The translations under genes were made by a program, and so were the position numbers. The notes under the pieces were generated by a model that had not been told where the DNA came from, ran no database searches, and saw only the letters and a program-made list of their open reading frames with translations. From Piscirickettsiaceae bacterium (GTDB taxonomy: Bacteria; Pseudomonadota; Gammaproteobacteria; Nitrosococcales; Methylophagaceae): a DNA stretch of 8,095 nucleotides. Location: contig DAOUSV010000063.1 of the NCBI GenBank assembly GCA_030627065.1, positions 1-8,095 of the forward strand, read 5' to 3'. Shown piece by piece: positions 1 to 5,970 of this stretch (the stretch's first letter is position 1; each line of letters begins with the position of its first letter).

Positions 1-1037
1 ACCAATAAGTCACTACTAAAATCACGCGGTAAACTACGGTCTTCACGCGCGGCAAACATCATTCGTCTGGCACTGTCTGCTTCTTTAATTGCTCGGCGTG
101 CGTGAGGACTTACTTCGGTTGCAAGAACGTTACCTATTCTAAGTTCAGATATAATTCCAAATAATAAAGCATTAATTCCGCTGGTGTCAGCATCAGTTAA
201 TTCAGTTAAATTACCCACGCCCATCATTATTTCTGCATCAGGATATTTACGACGTAATTCATGATAACGCACGATAGAGTTAGTTAAGCCAAAGTGAATC
301 GGATCAAGGATAGGATCAGCAATCCAAGGTTTGTTAATTTTATCCATCAACTCCATGGCACGCTCTAACGAAGCAAGCGATCCCATTTCAACTGGTACTA
401 ATATTGGTATCGCATCAACTTCTTCAGCCAAATGATAGGTTTTTTCAGTCAAACTCAATAGATAATCTGCCCCAGCCTTACCCGCACGGCGTAAATCATC
501 TAACTCTAAGGAATCAACACTCACTTTAAAGCCCGCTTCATGCAAGGCGACAATAGACTCTTCCAGATGAGGGAACTTTTCTTCTGGCAAACATCCAATA
601 TCGATCACGTTCGCCCCACAATTACCATAGTATCGTGCACGTTCGACGATACTTTCCACACTTCGCTCCGGTGCATCAACAATTTCAGCGAAGATTTTTA
701 CATCATAACGGCTTAAATCAGGCTGTTTTCGTTCTCGTCCAAAGAATAGTGGCAGATCTTTAACTTCTTCAGGGCCTCGCACTACGTCAACACCTAGTTG
801 AGCACTTAATGACTCCAAATCACCTCGACAACGTCCTGGCACAATAATCTGCGTACTATCTTGGATAATCTCAGGCGTAAGGCGACGAGCAATCATTTTG
901 TCGGTCATCAGCGCGGCAACCGATACACCTAGCTGATGAACTCGCTGTTCAAAATCTAAAGGCGCCATATCAGCTAACACGCGATGTAAACTCGGTTCAG
1001 CAAGCTTTCCCGTTAAAAAAAGGACTTTTTCAGCCAT
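1..1037 (-). CDS. Dihydropteroate synthase-like protein (DUF6513 type), 3' end missing
   Basis: The reading frame is open from an ATG at 1037 down to the left window edge, giving 345 codons without a stop; the C-terminus lies outside. The N-terminus begins MAEKVLFLTGKLAEPSL, followed by a PGRCRGDLE motif near residue 67, LGVDVVRGPEE, an IDIGC strand motif near residue 146, and MMGVGNLTELTDADTSGIN near residues 271-290. These are hallmarks, as I recall them, of the dihydropteroate-synthase-related family found in methanogens and in H4MPT-using bacteria. The N-terminal ~110 residues form a family-specific domain and the rest is a TIM-barrel resembling pterin-binding enzymes. It is not ordinary FolP, being longer and lacking the standard FolP opening. 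The start lies 3 nt past the dmrB stop and has no good Shine-Dalgarno of its own, so translational coupling is likely. A role in making or handling the methanopterin cofactor is inferred from family and neighbour; I know of no firmly assigned reaction. Confidence 0.88.
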   Translation of the reverse strand, partial: MAEKVLFLTGKLAEPSLHRVLADMAPLDFEQRVHQLGVSVAALMTDKMIARRLTPEIIQDSTQIIVPGRCRGDLESLSAQLGVDVVRGPEEVKDLPLFFGRERKQPDLSRYDVKIFAEIVDAPERSVESIVERARYYGNCGANVIDIGCLPEEKFPHLEESIVALHEAGFKVSVDSLELDDLRRAGKAGADYLLSLTEKTYHLAEEVDAIPILVPVEMGSLASLERAMELMDKINKPWIADPILDPIHFGLTNSIVRYHELRRKYPDAEIMMGVGNLTELTDADTSGINALLFGIISELRIGNVLATEVSPHARRAIKEADSARRMMFAAREDRSLPRDFSSDLL

Positions 1038-1040
1038 GGG

Positions 1041-1589
1041 CTAATTGATTTCATCCAATCTGAGTCGTATTGCTGCCAAGAGCTTCTCTGGTGTTTCGAC
1101 AACGGTAGTTGCTTCAAAAGAACGTAATTTATGAGTGTGTGCTAAATCAATTTCTCTCGGCCATACTTTAACAATCCGATCTGGGGCTGGAGTATCCATT
1201 TCCGGCTCAGTATCACAAGCTAAAATAATGCTTGGAATACGGCATTTTCCTGCTTGAGCGTAGACATTCGTTACCAAGGTATCCGATAAACCCGACACCA
1301 TCTTCGCCACGGTATTCGACGTAGCAGGGGCTACAACTAGGGTGTGATAGTCACCGCGATAGAACAAACCAACAGGCGGCGCACTGGCAGCACGATCATG
1401 ATAAACGCGCCCTTCACCATTGATGCTTTTAGGCTCGTGACCATACATCCGAATCACTTCTTCTCCGGCGCGACTATAAAACAAGTCAACATCGTCCAAA
1501 TCTCGGATGATTTCTAAACACTCTTCCAAGTAATGACCTGAGCCGGTAACTGCCCATGCTAAGCGTGGTTTTTCTGGACGTGCCTGCAT
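1041..1589 (-). CDS. dmrB: Dihydromethanopterin reductase (acceptor), archaeal-type flavoprotein DmrB
   Basis: This 182-residue protein belongs to the flavoprotein (PF02441-like) fold. An N-terminal strand-loop VTGSGHYL (residues 14-21) and the VVAPATSNTVAKMVSGLSD segment (85-103) are the expected FMN-binding elements; LVTN and KCRIPSIILACD follow. The family is known from Burkholderia xenovorans DmrB and archaeal AfpA-like proteins. DmrB reduces dihydromethanopterin to tetrahydromethanopterin using a reduced flavin, the last step in making the C1 carrier used for formaldehyde oxidation, and the B. xenovorans enzyme forms a 24-subunit cubic shell. The ATG at 1589 is preceded by AGGGAG (1596-1601) with 6 nt spacing, which supports this start. 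It is the first gene of an apparent two-gene or longer transcript with the DHPS-like gene. The reductase role is inferred from family and neighbour; a related cofactor-reducing flavoprotein is the alternative. Confidence 0.86.
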   Translation of the reverse strand: MQARPEKPRLAWAVTGSGHYLEECLEIIRDLDDVDLFYSRAGEEVIRMYGHEPKSINGEGRVYHDRAASAPPVGLFYRGDYHTLVVAPATSNTVAKMVSGLSDTLVTNVYAQAGKCRIPSIILACDTEPEMDTPAPDRIVKVWPREIDLAHTHKLRSFEATTVVETPEKLLAAIRLRLDEIN

Positions 1590-1622
1590 AGCAGACTCCC
1601 TAATATAGTAACTAATTAAGTA

Positions 1623-1651
1623 ATTTTGCCAGACTCTACGCCCAGTGTAAA
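1623..1651 (-). promoter_or_regulatory. Candidate sigma-70 promoter for dmrB
   Basis: On the minus strand TTTACA (-35, at 1646-1651, 5 of 6 consensus) is followed after exactly 17 nt by CAAAAT (-10, at 1623-1628, 4 of 6). Transcription would begin near 1616, leaving a leader of about 27 nt that includes the AGGGAG ribosome site. The call rests on consensus matching only. Confidence 0.45.
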
Positions 1652-1676
1652 AAATAAGATGATTATTCCCTTATTT
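1652..1676. repeat. 7-bp inverted repeat in the dmrB/ndh divergent spacer
   Basis: AAATAAG (1652-1658) and CTTATTT (1670-1676) are perfect inverted copies separated by 11 nt, for a centre-to-centre distance of 18 nt, close to two helical turns. The repeat sits directly upstream of the dmrB -35 box and about 53 nt before the ndh start, so it could be an operator serving either gene. The arms are AT-rich in an AT-rich spacer, so chance is a real alternative. I see no convincing ndh promoter: TAGAAT at 1684-1689 matches 5 of 6 of a -10 but lacks a -35 at the right distance. Confidence 0.3.
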
Positions 1677-1728
1677 AATACGTTAGAATTAGGGGATAAA
1701 TTTACTGCTTTAACTGGAGCCAAACATA

Positions 1729-3042
1729 ATGACCAATCCAATTCCCAAAATAGTCGTCGTCGGTGGCGGTGCAGGCGGGCTTGAACTTGTGACTTCATTA
1801 GGTCGCAAACTCGGTAAAAAGGGCAAGGCAGAAATCACCTTAGTTGACAGCACTCATACTCACATCTGGAAGCCTTTACTCCATGAAGTTGCCGCAGGCA
1901 CACTGGACTCACACGAAGATGAAATTGAATATTTAAGTCAGGCAATGTGCAGTGGCTTCCGTTTTCGCTTGGGCAGAATGGAAGGGCTTGACCGTGAAAA
2001 TAAAACAATCAATGTTGCAGCAACACACAATGCTCAAGGTCTTGAAATCATCCCTCAGCGCACATTTGATTACGACTATTTAATCATTTCTGTCGGTAGT
2101 GTTAGTCATGACTTTGGTATTAAAGGCGTTGAAGAGAACTGCTTATTTTTAGACACCACCGCTCAAGCAGAAACATTCCAAGCCCAATTGTTAGAAACCT
2201 ACCTTCGAGCACATACTCAAGGCGCACCGATTAAAGAAGGTCAATTAGATATAGCGATTGTAGGAGCGGGAGCAACCGGCGTTGAGCTAAGCGCTCAATT
2301 ACATGAAGTGTCACACTTATTAACAGCCTATGGGTTAGATGAAGTAAAACCTGCTGATGTCAAAATTAGTATTATTGAGGCAAGTAACCGTGTTCTACCT
2401 GGTCTGCCAGAGAATCTATCTGCAGCCACCGAACGCGAACTTGCTAAACTTGGTGTTGAAATATTAACTAATGAACGCGTAATTGAAGTAACAACCACAT
2501 CGATTAAAACTGAAAGTGGCAAGATCATTCCTGCAGCTATTAAAGTGTGGGCAGCGGGCATTAAAGCACCAGACTTCCTTAAAGATATTGCAGGGCTTGA
2601 AACTAACTGGATCAACCAATTAGTAGTTAAACAAACGCTGCAAACAACCCTTGATGATGATATTTATGCCATCGGTGATTGCTGTGCCTGCAAATGGATA
2701 GGCGAAGAGCAGAATGTACCACCTCGCGCACAAGCCGCACATCAAATGGCTTCGCTGGTATACAAGTCGATTAAGCGTCGTATGACAGATAAAGAAATTC
2801 CTGAATACCATTACCATGACTACGGCTCACTAGTGTCATTAGGAAAATATAGTACTGTCGGCAATATGATGGGGAGTTTAAGCAAAGGTAGCTTAAAAAT
2901 TGAAGGTTTCTTAGCAAGAATGATGTATTTATCGCTGTATAAAATGCATCAAGTATCTTTGTTTGGCATTTTCCGTGTGGCAATGCTGTCTTTATCACAC
3001 CTATTTAGACGAAGTGTTCATCCTAAGATTAAGCTTCATTAA
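1729..3042 (+). CDS. ndh: Type II NADH:quinone oxidoreductase (NDH-2)
   Basis: This 437-residue flavoprotein transfers electrons from NADH to membrane quinones without pumping protons. The FAD-binding loop VVVGGGAGGLE is at residues 9-19, followed by HIWKPLLHEVA (45-55). The NADH-binding loop IVGAGATGVEL is at 177-187, WAAGIKAPDFL follows, IYAIGDC (about 312-318) is the second FAD motif, and PPRAQAAHQ (331-339) is the AQxAxQ-type segment placed at the quinone site. The C-terminal region, rich in YLSLYKMHQ-type amphipathic helices and ending in KIKLH, matches the membrane-anchoring end of E. coli Ndh, whose length (434) is nearly the same. A GGAG at 1716-1719, 9 nt before the ATG, supports the start. 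It is the only plus-strand gene, divergent from dmrB and convergent with gor. It could reoxidise the NADH made by C1 oxidation; that link is inference. Confidence 0.96.
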   Translation: MTNPIPKIVVVGGGAGGLELVTSLGRKLGKKGKAEITLVDSTHTHIWKPLLHEVAAGTLDSHEDEIEYLSQAMCSGFRFRLGRMEGLDRENKTINVAATHNAQGLEIIPQRTFDYDYLIISVGSVSHDFGIKGVEENCLFLDTTAQAETFQAQLLETYLRAHTQGAPIKEGQLDIAIVGAGATGVELSAQLHEVSHLLTAYGLDEVKPADVKISIIEASNRVLPGLPENLSAATERELAKLGVEILTNERVIEVTTTSIKTESGKIIPAAIKVWAAGIKAPDFLKDIAGLETNWINQLVVKQTLQTTLDDDIYAIGDCCACKWIGEEQNVPPRAQAAHQMASLVYKSIKRRMTDKEIPEYHYHDYGSLVSLGKYSTVGNMMGSLSKGSLKIEGFLARMMYLSLYKMHQVSLFGIFRVAMLSLSHLFRRSVHPKIKLH

Positions 3043-3063
3043 ACTAAGTTTAATTTAAGACAA

Positions 3064-3110
3064 AAAAAGCCTCAATATCTTTAATTTAGATTCAGATATT
3101 GGGGCTTTTT
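3064..3110. terminator. Bidirectional Rho-independent terminator between ndh and gor
   Basis: AAAAAGCCTCAATATCT (3064-3080) pairs with AGATATTGGGGCTTTTT (3094-3110) over 17 positions, with one G-U type pair, around a 13-nt loop. The ends give a T-tract on each strand, so it can stop ndh transcripts (22 nt past the stop) and gor transcripts (21 nt past the stop) alike. Confidence 0.93.
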
Positions 3111-3130
3111 AATGCTTACTTTTTAAAGAG

Positions 3131-4486
3131 CTAGTCTGTAGCGGGCGATCTCATAGTGACAAATTCTTCCGCTGCCGTTGGGTGAATTCCGATTGTTGCA
3201 TCAAAATCAGCCTTGCTTGCGCCTGCTTTAATGGCAATTGCGATACCCTGCATAATTTCTCCTGCATCAGCACCTACCATATGAACACCCAAAACCTTAT
3301 CCGTATCACCATCAACTAATAGCTTCATCATCGTGCGCTCTTGCGATCCACTGATACTGTGTTTCATTGCTTTAAAGCTAGAATGATATTTCACAACATT
3401 AGGATATTCAGCCCTAGCTTGCTCTTCGGTCATACCGACTGTGCCGATATTTGGCTGACAAAAGACTGTCGTTGCGATATTACTGTAGTCGAGCTTCCAT
3501 GACGCACCATTATAAAGCGCTCGTGCCAAGGTCATTCCTTCTTCTAATGCAACAGGTGTTAACTCCATTCCGCCAGTAACATCTCCTAGTGCATAAATAC
3601 TGCTTTCACTGGTTTGAAACTGCTCATTAACATCAATATAGCCGCCATTCGTTAAATTGATATTTACATTTTCTAAGCCAAGGTTATCTAATTGAGGTTT
3701 GCGTCCAGTAGCATACAAAACTGCATCAGCAATAATGTTAGTACCATCATTTAACATTACTTTTAAAGAACCATCGGCTTGCTTTTCAATCGATGTAACA
3801 TCTGTATTAAAGTGTAAATCGACACCTTTCTTAGCAATTTCCTGTGCAGCGAAATCACGAACTTCATTGTCAAAACCTCGTAAAAACAAATCGCCACGAT
3901 AAAGTTGTGTCACTTGCGAACCTAAACCATTAAATATTCCAGCAAATTCAACAGCAATATAACCACCACCGACCACCACCATACGTTTAGGAAATGCCTC
4001 TAGATCAAACACTTCATTTGAACTAACAATATGCTCTTTACCCGAGATATCAGGCACAAAAGGCCAGCCACCTACTGCGATCAAAATACGTTCGGTCGTG
4101 TATTGTTTACCGTTTACTTCAACCGTGTGAGGATCAATAATCTTACCGCGGCCGTTTATCACCTCAACGTTAGCATTATCTAAAATGCCATCATAAATAG
4201 TATTTAACCGACTAATTTCTTCTGTTTTATTATCACGCAGTGTTGCCCAATCAAAACTAGCTTGTTTTGATTGCCAGCCAAAGCCTTTGGCTTCGTTAAA
4301 ATGGCTAGAGTATTCCGAAGCATAGACATACAGCTTCTTAGGAACGCAGCCAACATTAACGCATGTTCCACCCATATAGCGGTCTTCACATACTGCCACG
4401 CGCGCGCCAAAAGAGGACGACATACGACTAGCCCGTACGCCACCTGAACCGGCACCAATAACAAAAAGATCATAATCGTAATTCAT
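3131..4486 (-). CDS. gor: Glutathione-disulfide reductase, plant/alphaproteobacterial-like subtype
   Basis: This 451-residue flavoenzyme reduces oxidised glutathione with NADPH. VIGAGSGGVRASR (9-21) binds FAD; GGTCVNVGCVPKK holds the redox-active pair Cys42 and Cys47. VVVGGGYIAVEFAG (170-183) is the NADPH loop, followed by Arg197 and Arg203, at the places of the two arginines that read the NADPH phosphate in E. coli Gor. YALGDVTGGMELTPVA is the second FAD motif. The C-terminal GIHPTAAEEFVTMR supplies catalytic His435 and Glu440 for the partner subunit of the dimer. Segments such as YASEYSSHFNEAKGFGW and LYRGDLFLRGFD resemble the cyanobacterial/plant/alphaproteobacterial branch more than the E. 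coli branch. I chose ATG 4486 over a GTG at 4510 because AAGGTGAG lies just upstream and because 451 residues matches the family. It follows a peroxiredoxin gene, pointing to a glutathione-fed peroxide defence. Confidence 0.95.
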   Translation of the reverse strand: MNYDYDLFVIGAGSGGVRASRMSSSFGARVAVCEDRYMGGTCVNVGCVPKKLYVYASEYSSHFNEAKGFGWQSKQASFDWATLRDNKTEEISRLNTIYDGILDNANVEVINGRGKIIDPHTVEVNGKQYTTERILIAVGGWPFVPDISGKEHIVSSNEVFDLEAFPKRMVVVGGGYIAVEFAGIFNGLGSQVTQLYRGDLFLRGFDNEVRDFAAQEIAKKGVDLHFNTDVTSIEKQADGSLKVMLNDGTNIIADAVLYATGRKPQLDNLGLENVNINLTNGGYIDVNEQFQTSESSIYALGDVTGGMELTPVALEEGMTLARALYNGASWKLDYSNIATTVFCQPNIGTVGMTEEQARAEYPNVVKYHSSFKAMKHSISGSQERTMMKLLVDGDTDKVLGVHMVGADAGEIMQGIAIAIKAGASKADFDATIGIHPTAAEEFVTMRSPATD

Positions 4487-4490
4487 AACA

Positions 4491-4498
4491 CTCACCTT
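4491..4498 (-). promoter_or_regulatory. Ribosome binding site that fixes the gor start
   Basis: The minus strand reads AAGGTGAG, with 8 nt between AAGG and the ATG at 4486. An in-frame GTG further upstream at 4510 has no comparable site and would add eight residues not seen in this family. Confidence 0.7.
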
Positions 4499-4510
4499 AC
4501 GGTTTATCAC

Positions 4511-4547
4511 AATAAAAAGGCATCAAACTACATTGTCTGATGCCTTT
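4511..4547 (-). terminator. Rho-independent terminator after the peroxiredoxin gene
   Basis: On the minus strand AAAGGCATCA (4538-4547) pairs perfectly over 10 bp with TGATGCCTTT (4516-4525) across a 12-nt loop, and the T run continues downstream to give TTTTTATT. It lies 21 nt past the peroxiredoxin stop and ends about 25 nt before the gor ATG, so it must separate or attenuate the two genes. Confidence 0.82.
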
Positions 4548-4568
4548 CTAAATGTTGTCTTAACTTTC

Positions 4569-5090
4569 TTACGCTAAGTAATTCAACATCGTATCAACAT
4601 CACTGCATGTAAACGGATCATCAGGACAATTGTCCATTAAACCTGGTTCAGAAAATAGCTGTTTGATTTCACCATCAACAACATGCATTGAATAACGCCA
4701 AGTACGCGCGCCGAAGCCTAGGTTTTCTTTTTTAACTAACATACCCATTAAGCGAGTGAAGTCAGCATTACCATCTGGCAACATTTTCACCTTCTCTATA
4801 CCTAGGTTTTTAGACCACTGAAACATCGTGAATGCATCATTAACGCTTAAGCAATAAATTTCATCTACACCTTTAGCTTTCAATTCATCATATTTAGCTT
4901 CAAAACCAGGAAGATGTGTACTTGAACATGTTGGCGTAAATGCTCCCGGCAATGCAAGAATAACAATATTCTTGCCTTTAAAGATGTCAGAAGAAGTAAC
5001 ATCCTGCCAGCGGAAAGGGTTGTCGCCACCTAGGCTTGCATCACGAACACGTGTTTTAAATGTAATTTCTGGCACTGTTGTTTTCATCAT
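4569..5090 (-). CDS. Prx5-type peroxiredoxin, probably glutathione-linked
   Basis: This 173-residue thiol peroxidase reduces hydrogen peroxide and organic peroxides in the cytoplasm. ALPGAFTPTCSSTHLPGF (46-63) is the PxxxTxxC active-site signature with peroxidatic Cys55; Arg129 in FGARTWRYS is the expected partner arginine. SVNDAFTMFQW (82-92) and the DVDTML tail fit the Prx5/AhpE-like group, related to the N-terminal half of the Haemophilus peroxiredoxin-glutaredoxin fusion. No glutaredoxin domain is attached here. Extra cysteines at 80, 155 and 162 lie outside the active-site loop; the last two sit in the C-terminal segment DNCPDDPFTCSD. Two adjacent ATGs (5090 and 5087) share AAGGAA at 5094-5099; the second has the better spacing, so the protein may be 172 residues. 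The neighbour gor could supply reduced glutathione, possibly through a glutaredoxin encoded elsewhere. Confidence 0.92.
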   Translation of the reverse strand: MMKTTVPEITFKTRVRDASLGGDNPFRWQDVTSSDIFKGKNIVILALPGAFTPTCSSTHLPGFEAKYDELKAKGVDEIYCLSVNDAFTMFQWSKNLGIEKVKMLPDGNADFTRLMGMLVKKENLGFGARTWRYSMHVVDGEIKQLFSEPGLMDNCPDDPFTCSDVDTMLNYLA

Positions 5091-5123
5091 TATTTCCTTG
5101 AATATTATAAATAAAGCTATCTA

Positions 5124-5153
5124 CGAGTAACGCTGCATTTGAAGTGTTACTCG
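5124..5153. repeat. 8-bp perfect inverted repeat upstream of the peroxiredoxin gene
   Basis: CGAGTAAC (5124-5131) and GTTACTCG (5146-5153) are perfect inverted copies 14 nt apart; two further inner pairs (5133 with 5144, 5134 with 5143) extend the stem after one mismatch. It ends 33 nt before the peroxiredoxin ATG. It may be a regulator operator, or a hairpin near the 5' end of the mRNA if the candidate promoter at 5164-5192 is used. It has no T-tract, so it is not a terminator. Confidence 0.6.
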
Positions 5154-5163
5154 ATTGGCAATA

Positions 5164-5192
5164 ATTATCCCACCTATCATTACTTTGGTAAA
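5164..5192 (-). promoter_or_regulatory. Candidate promoter for the peroxiredoxin gene
   Basis: TTTACC (5187-5192 on the minus strand, 4 of 6) and GATAAT (5164-5169, 5 of 6) are 17 nt apart. Transcription would start near 5157 and give a leader of about 65 nt, placing the 5124-5153 inverted repeat at the very start of the transcript. Based on consensus only. Confidence 0.33.
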
Positions 5193-5337
5193 ACGACTTG
5201 TTTGAATCGTAATAAGTGGAAAAAACGATTAATTGAAATTGAGAACTTCAATAGTGAGACTGACATAAAAAGGATGTTTTATGTTGAGCTATTTGAACAT
5301 AATTTAGGATTATTCATATTACCCTAAGCCTAAGATC
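5193..5337. other. Intergenic stretch with no supported feature
   Basis: This part of the peroxiredoxin/cytochrome gap shows nothing I can name. A 6-bp inverted pair, ATTGAA (5232-5237) and TTCAAT (5247-5252), is short enough to be chance. A 62-codon plus-strand frame from a TTG at 5139 to 5327 runs through it but has no recognised family and no Shine-Dalgarno. A small RNA ending at the 5339-5365 terminator cannot be excluded. Confidence 0.5.
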
Positions 5338-5338
5338 A

Positions 5339-5365
5339 AAAAAGGCCCTTTAACAGGGCCTTTTT
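5339..5365. terminator. Bidirectional Rho-independent terminator after cytochrome b561
   Basis: AAAAAGGCCCT (5339-5349) and AGGGCCTTTTT (5355-5365) form a perfect 11-bp stem with a 5-nt loop and a T-tract on both strands. It lies 21 nt past the cytochrome b561 stop on the minus strand. No convincing plus-strand gene ends at it, so its plus-strand activity has no obvious customer. Confidence 0.92.
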
Positions 5366-5386
5366 CTATGTTCAAGTCTTAAACAC

Positions 5387-5941
5387 TTACTTTAATGACA
5401 TTCTCTCTGAGATGCCTGAACCTGCTAGCTTGTGCTTAATCACAGCAGCCAAGTGAATAACAATAAGAGCTATCAATACAAATGCTAAACATTCATGTAT
5501 TTGACTATAAAGCTCTCGCATTCCTTGATCGGCTTCGGCTAAACGGGGTAGTTTGATTCCCCAAAATTTAGTGCTGTATTTGCTGTATGTTGACTGCATA
5601 AAGCCCGACAATGGCATTGCCACCATCAACACATAAAAAAGCCCATGAACAGCGCCAGCAGCCTTCTGTTGCCATTTACTTATCGTATCGGGCAATGCGG
5701 GTGCTTTATGCGTTAAACGCCATACCACGCGCGCGAGGATTAGAAATGCAACGGATATACCCATTGACTTGTGTAATAAGAAGTAAAAAGCACGAACACT
5801 TTCTTCACCCGGTGGCAATTCAGACTGCTTTGGTAACTCAACCATAAATAAACCTAGGCCAATCATGCCTAAAATAATCAAAGCAATTAACCAGTGAAGT
5901 ATTATTTGTACGCGATCATATCGTGGGGCGGTATTTGTCAT
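5387..5941 (-). CDS. Cytochrome b561 family membrane protein (dihaem, four helices)
   Basis: This 184-residue inner-membrane protein moves electrons, probably between quinol and a periplasmic or membrane partner. Four hydrophobic segments are visible: about 11-33, 57-75, 97-114 and 148-168. Histidines at 16 (LHW, first helix), 57 (LLHKSMG), 149 (QIHEC) and 163 (VIHLA) fit the four haem ligands of the family; the 14-residue gap between the last two equals that in E. coli CybB. His99 opens the third helix and could be extra. Length is typical for the bacterial b561 group (about 180). I chose the ATG at 5941, which begins MTNTAPRYDR and follows a purine-rich AGAGAAGA; an upstream TTG at 5974 falls inside the promoter repeat. 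It stands alone between gyrB and a terminator. The partner and direction of electron flow cannot be told from sequence; superoxide:quinone transfer is reported for E. coli CybB. Confidence 0.9.
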   Translation of the reverse strand: MTNTAPRYDRVQIILHWLIALIILGMIGLGLFMVELPKQSELPPGEESVRAFYFLLHKSMGISVAFLILARVVWRLTHKAPALPDTISKWQQKAAGAVHGLFYVLMVAMPLSGFMQSTYSKYSTKFWGIKLPRLAEADQGMRELYSQIHECLAFVLIALIVIHLAAVIKHKLAGSGISERMSLK

Positions 5942-5970
5942 ATTCTTCTCTTTTAACTCATCCAATAGCA

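Noticed and set aside
1616..1798. Minus-strand 60-codon frame across the dmrB/ndh spacer
   Set aside because: It overlaps the start of ndh and the dmrB promoter and has low-complexity, unrecognisable sequence.
2328..2998. Minus-strand reading frames inside ndh (2328-2615, 2620-2817, 2771-2998)
   Set aside because: They are antisense to a fully supported NDH-2 gene and show no recognisable protein features.
4487..4510. GTG start for gor at 4510
   Set aside because: ATG 4486 has a clear AAGGTGAG site and yields the usual 451 residues with the active-site cysteines at 42 and 47 as in E. coli.
5104..5109. Perfect TATAAT on the minus strand upstream of the peroxiredoxin
   Set aside because: Transcription would begin at about 5097, inside the ribosome binding site, and there is no good -35 at the right distance; the region is simply AT-rich.
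5139..5327. 62-codon plus-strand reading frame between the peroxiredoxin and cytochrome genes
   Set aside because: It starts with TTG, lacks a Shine-Dalgarno, overlaps the likely peroxiredoxin promoter and inverted repeat, and resembles no family I know.
4717..5858. Four copies of CCTAGG in about 1.1 kb (4717, 4801, 5029, 5853)
   Set aside because: All fall on Leu-Gly codon pairs within coding sequence, and CTAG is common elsewhere in the window, so codon choice explains them.
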